The translations under genes were made by a program, and so were the position numbers. Shown here piece after piece: positions 61,149-64,000 of a DNA stretch of 64,000 nucleotides. The DNA lies in the NCBI GenBank assembly GCA_052148715.1, contig JBKQHQ010000054.1, forward strand, positions 16,247 to 80,246. Reading direction: 5' to 3'. This DNA comes from JBKQHQ01 sp052148715 (GTDB lineage: Bacteria; Pseudomonadota; Alphaproteobacteria; Rhizobiales; Xanthobacteraceae). How positions within the stretch are numbered: position 1 is the first letter of the stretch; each line of letters begins with the position of its first letter. Below the pieces are notes generated by a model. The model was not told the DNA's origin. It was given only the letters and a program-made list of their open reading frames with translations, and searched no databases.

Positions 61149-64000
61149 ATGAGAACGGTCATGGGCGCGACAGGGACGGAAACGGGATTGACAGACAACT
61201 TCGACTTCGGCCGCCCGGGCTTGCCGCCGGCCTCCGGTCTGTTCGACCCCCGCATCGAGCACGACGCCTGCGGCGTCGCCTTCATCGCCGACATCAAGGG
61301 CCGCAAGTCGCACAAGATCGTCGAGGACGCGCTGACGATCCTGCTCAATCTCGAGCATCGCGGTGCCGTCGGCGCCGATCCGCGCGCCGGCGACGGCGCG
61401 GGCATTCTGGTGCAGATCCCGCACCCCTTCTTTGCCAAGAAGACGGCCGAGCTTGGCTTCCGCCTGCCGCCGCCGGGCGGCTATGGGGTAGGCTTTCTGT
61501 TCATGCCTCAGGACGCGGAATGGCGGCAAGTCATCCACGACATCTACGCCGACATGGTCCCGCGCGAGGGCCTGCGACTGCTCGGCTGGCGCGAGGTCCC
61601 GAGCGACAACTCGACGCTTGGCGAATCCGTGAAGCCGACCGAGCCGAAGCACATGCAAGTGTTCATCGGCCAGGGCGAGCGGGGAATGTCGGAGGACGCC
61701 TTCGAGCGCCGCCTGTACATCCTGCGCAAGGCGATCTCGAACCAGATCTATCAGCGCCGCGAGCGACGGCTCTCCGGCTATTACCCGGTCTCGATCTCCT
61801 GCCGCACGATCGTCTACAAGGGCATGTTCCTCGCCGATCAGCTCGAGACCTACTATCCCGACCTGCATGATCCGGATTTTGTGAGCGCGCTCGCGCTCGT
61901 GCACCAGCGCTTCTCGACCAACACGTTTCCGGCTTGGTCGCTCGCGCATCCGTACCGGATGGTCGCTCACAACGGCGAGATCAACACCCTTCGCGGCAAC
62001 GTCAACTGGATGGCGGCGCGCCAAGCGTCGGTGTCCTCGGCGCTCTACGGCGATGACATCAACCGGCTTTGGCCGATCTCCTACGAAGGTCAGTCCGATA
62101 CCGCCTGCTTCGACAACGCGCTCGAGTTCTTGGTGCAGGGCGGCTATTCGCTCGCGCGGGCGATGATGATGATGATCCCCGAGGCCTGGGCGGGCAATCC
62201 GCTGATGGACGAGGAGCGCCGCGCTTTTTACGAATACAGCGCGGCGCTGATGGAGCCGTGGGACGGCCCCGCCGCCATCGCCTTCACCAATGGCCGCCAG
62301 ATCGGCGCCACCCTCGACCGTAACGGCTTGCGGCCGGCGCGTTATTTCGTCACCCGGGACGACCGCATCATCATGGCCTCGGAGATGGGGGTGCTGCCGA
62401 TCCCGGAGGAAGATATCATCCAGAAATGGAGGCTACAGCCGGGCAAGATGCTACTTGTCGATCTCGATCAGCAGCGCCTCATTCCCGATGATGAGCTGAA
62501 AGCAACACTCGCCCGCGCCCATCCTTATCAGGAGTGGCTCCAACGCACCCAGATCGTGCTCGAGGACCTGCCACCCGCGTCCGGGGAGGCTGCGCTCTCA
62601 AACCTGGCGCTGCTCGATCGCCAGCAGGCGTTCGGCTACACCCAGGAGGATCTGCGGATCCTGATGGCGCCGATGGCCTCGACGGGCGAGGAGGCGGTCG
62701 GCTCTATGGGCAACGACACGCCGATCTCGGCGCTGTCCGACAAGCCGAAGCTCCTATTCACGTACTTCAAGCAGAATTTTGCGCAAGTGACCAACCCGCC
62801 GATCGACCCGATCCGCGAGGAGTTGGTGATGAGCCTAGTCTCGATCATTGGGCCGCGGCCAAACCTGTTCGATCTCGAAGGCGTATCGCGCAACAAGCGC
62901 CTCGAGGTGCGCCAGCCCATTCTCTCCAACGGAGATCTGGAAAAAATCCGCTCGATCTCCGAGCTGGAAGACACGCACTTCAAGTCCTGTACGCTGGATA
63001 TCACCTTTCCGGCAGAGCACGGCGGCCCCGGCATGGAGCGCGCGCTCGATGAGCTGTGCCGCGCCGCCGAGGCGGCGGTGAACGACGGCTACAACATTAT
63101 CATCCTCTCCGACCGCCGGGCCGGCGCCGATCGTGTTCCGATACCTTCGCTGCTCGGCTGCGCCGCGGTCCATCATCATCTGATCCGCAAGGGTCTGCGC
63201 ACCTCGGTCGGCCTGGTCGTTGAATCCGGTGAGCCGCGTGAGGTGCATCACTTCTGTTGCCTCGCCGGCTACGGCGCCGAGGCGATTAATCCTTACCTCG
63301 CCTTCGAGACGCTCGACGCGATGAAGGACGAGCTGCCGCAAAAGCTCGAGGCCAAGGAAGCGATCAAGCGCTACATTAAGTCCATCGACAAGGGCATCCT
63401 CAAGGTGATGTCGAAGATGGGCATCTCGACCTACCAATCCTATTGCGGCGCGCAGATCTTTGATGCCGTGGGGCTCACGACCGAGTTCGTCAACAAATAC
63501 TTCACCGGCACTGCGACGCGCATCGAAGGCGTCGGCCTCGAGCAAATCGCCGAGGAGGCCGTGCGGCGCCACCGCGACGCCTTCAGCGACGCCCCGATCT
63601 ACCGCGGCACGCTCGACGTCGGCGGCGAGTATCAATTCCGCGTGCGCGGCGAGGACCACGTGTGGACAGCGGGGACCGTCGCCACGCTGCAGCACGCCGT
63701 GCGCGGCAACTCCTACGAGCAGTACCGCGTCTTCGCCCGCACCCTCAACGACCAGTCGGAAAAGCTCCTCACCATCCGCGGCCTCTTCCGCATCAAGGCC
63801 GCGCAGGAGGATGCGCGGTCGGCGGTGCCGATCGAGGAGGTCGAGCCGGCCAAGAGCATCGTGCGGCGCTTCTCGACCGGCGCCATGTCGTTCGGCTCGA
63901 TCTCGCGCGAGGCCCACACCACGCTCGCCATCGCCATGAACCGCATCGGCGGCAAGTCGAATACCGGCGAGGGCGGCGAGGAAGCCGACCGCTTCAAGCC
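61149..64000 (+). CDS. gltB: glutamate synthase large subunit (partial, runs off right edge)
   Basis: Ammonia-assimilating enzyme that transfers the glutamine amide to 2-oxoglutarate. Visible are the first about 950 residues of roughly 1,500. The type II glutamine amidotransferase domain has its nucleophile cysteine in HDACGVAF (Cys 41 from ATG 61149), so a leader of about 40 residues would be removed. The central domain and the start of the FMN-binding synthase domain follow (FSTGAMSFGSISREAHTTLA near the end, at 63870-63930). ATG 61149 and ATG 61161 are both possible. gltD is expected beyond the window. Confidence 0.95.
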   Translation, partial: MRTVMGATGTETGLTDNFDFGRPGLPPASGLFDPRIEHDACGVAFIADIKGRKSHKIVEDALTILLNLEHRGAVGADPRAGDGAGILVQIPHPFFAKKTAELGFRLPPPGGYGVGFLFMPQDAEWRQVIHDIYADMVPREGLRLLGWREVPSDNSTLGESVKPTEPKHMQVFIGQGERGMSEDAFERRLYILRKAISNQIYQRRERRLSGYYPVSISCRTIVYKGMFLADQLETYYPDLHDPDFVSALALVHQRFSTNTFPAWSLAHPYRMVAHNGEINTLRGNVNWMAARQASVSSALYGDDINRLWPISYEGQSDTACFDNALEFLVQGGYSLARAMMMMIPEAWAGNPLMDEERRAFYEYSAALMEPWDGPAAIAFTNGRQIGATLDRNGLRPARYFVTRDDRIIMASEMGVLPIPEEDIIQKWRLQPGKMLLVDLDQQRLIPDDELKATLARAHPYQEWLQRTQIVLEDLPPASGEAALSNLALLDRQQAFGYTQEDLRILMAPMASTGEEAVGSMGNDTPISALSDKPKLLFTYFKQNFAQVTNPPIDPIREELVMSLVSIIGPRPNLFDLEGVSRNKRLEVRQPILSNGDLEKIRSISELEDTHFKSCTLDITFPAEHGGPGMERALDELCRAAEAAVNDGYNIIILSDRRAGADRVPIPSLLGCAAVHHHLIRKGLRTSVGLVVESGEPREVHHFCCLAGYGAEAINPYLAFETLDAMKDELPQKLEAKEAIKRYIKSIDKGILKVMSKMGISTYQSYCGAQIFDAVGLTTEFVNKYFTGTATRIEGVGLEQIAEEAVRRHRDAFSDAPIYRGTLDVGGEYQFRVRGEDHVWTAGTVATLQHAVRGNSYEQYRVFARTLNDQSEKLLTIRGLFRIKAAQEDARSAVPIEEVEPAKSIVRRFSTGAMSFGSISREAHTTLAIAMNRIGGKSNTGEGGEEADRFK

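Noticed and set aside
1..64000. tRNA, rRNA and CRISPR arrays
   Set aside because: No cloverleaf with GGTTCGAATCC-type T arm and CCA-ready ends, no rRNA core sequence, and no regular repeat-spacer array was seen by eye. A tRNAscan or CRISPR search would be decisive.

Overview
The window is one contiguous piece of a high-GC bacterial chromosome. The closest fit is an alphaproteobacterium of the order Hyphomicrobiales (Rhizobiales), probably from the Bradyrhizobium/Xanthobacteraceae side. This is inferred from gene content: a CpdR-type single-domain response regulator, two minus-strand small RNAs that look like the alphaproteobacterial suhB/MmgR family, a ROSE-type RNA thermometer in front of an hsp20 gene, porin-like BBP2-type and DUF2066/DUF459 envelope proteins, Bug-type and Liv-type solute-binding proteins, and orphan ribbon-helix-helix proteins. 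No rRNA, tRNA, CRISPR array, intact insertion sequence or phage was seen.

Region by region. 0-7 kb: a Bug-type binding protein, a c-di-GMP pair (HD-GYP protein and Cache-HAMP-GGDEF-EAL protein), and a coupled DOMON-like/DUF1343 (NamZ) pair. 7-17 kb: a ribbon-helix-helix protein, a secreted TPR protein, a YCII-like protein, a Tat-exported serine hydrolase, divergent dctA and maeA (C4-dicarboxylate uptake and malate oxidation), a methyltransferase that seems to have lost its start codon, an orphan nitrile hydratase accessory protein and an SDR. 17-24 kb: an orphan Liv-type binding protein, a 29-residue acyl-CoA dehydrogenase remnant abutting an RMD1/YagE gene, a 1159-residue indolepyruvate ferredoxin oxidoreductase, a zinc-ribbon protein and a HisE-like hydrolase.

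24-44 kb: a second ribbon-helix-helix gene, then an organic-acid transport locus consisting of acyl-CoA ligase, livG and livH, and, after about 10.5 kb of unrelated genes, livM, binding protein, livF and a PaaK-like ligase. The intervening block holds a cytochrome c/propeller fusion, a VOC protein, a polysaccharide deacetylase, an Asp/Glu-racemase-family protein, a DUF2066 protein, a dienelactone hydrolase, an amidohydrolase, gene debris and gene-poor DNA. I read it as material that now separates the two halves of one ABC transporter operon.

44-64 kb is mostly core genome: ferrochelatase, arabinose-5-phosphate isomerase, an outer-membrane beta-barrel, galU coupled to a CruF-like carotenoid gene, an MltB-like transglycosylase, a DUF459 SGNH protein, cpdR, an N-formylglutamate amidohydrolase, the tandem sRNAs, hisN-like phosphatase, a lysophospholipase, thermometer-controlled hsp20, a proline-rich secreted protein, threonine aldolase and the first 2.85 kb of gltB, which runs off the right edge.

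I found no convincing new defence or biosynthetic system. The most valuable signals are regulatory RNAs (ROSE hairpin, tandem sRNAs), the split liv locus, the lost start codon with a preserved ribosome binding site, gene remnants, and enzymes whose expected catalytic residues are missing.
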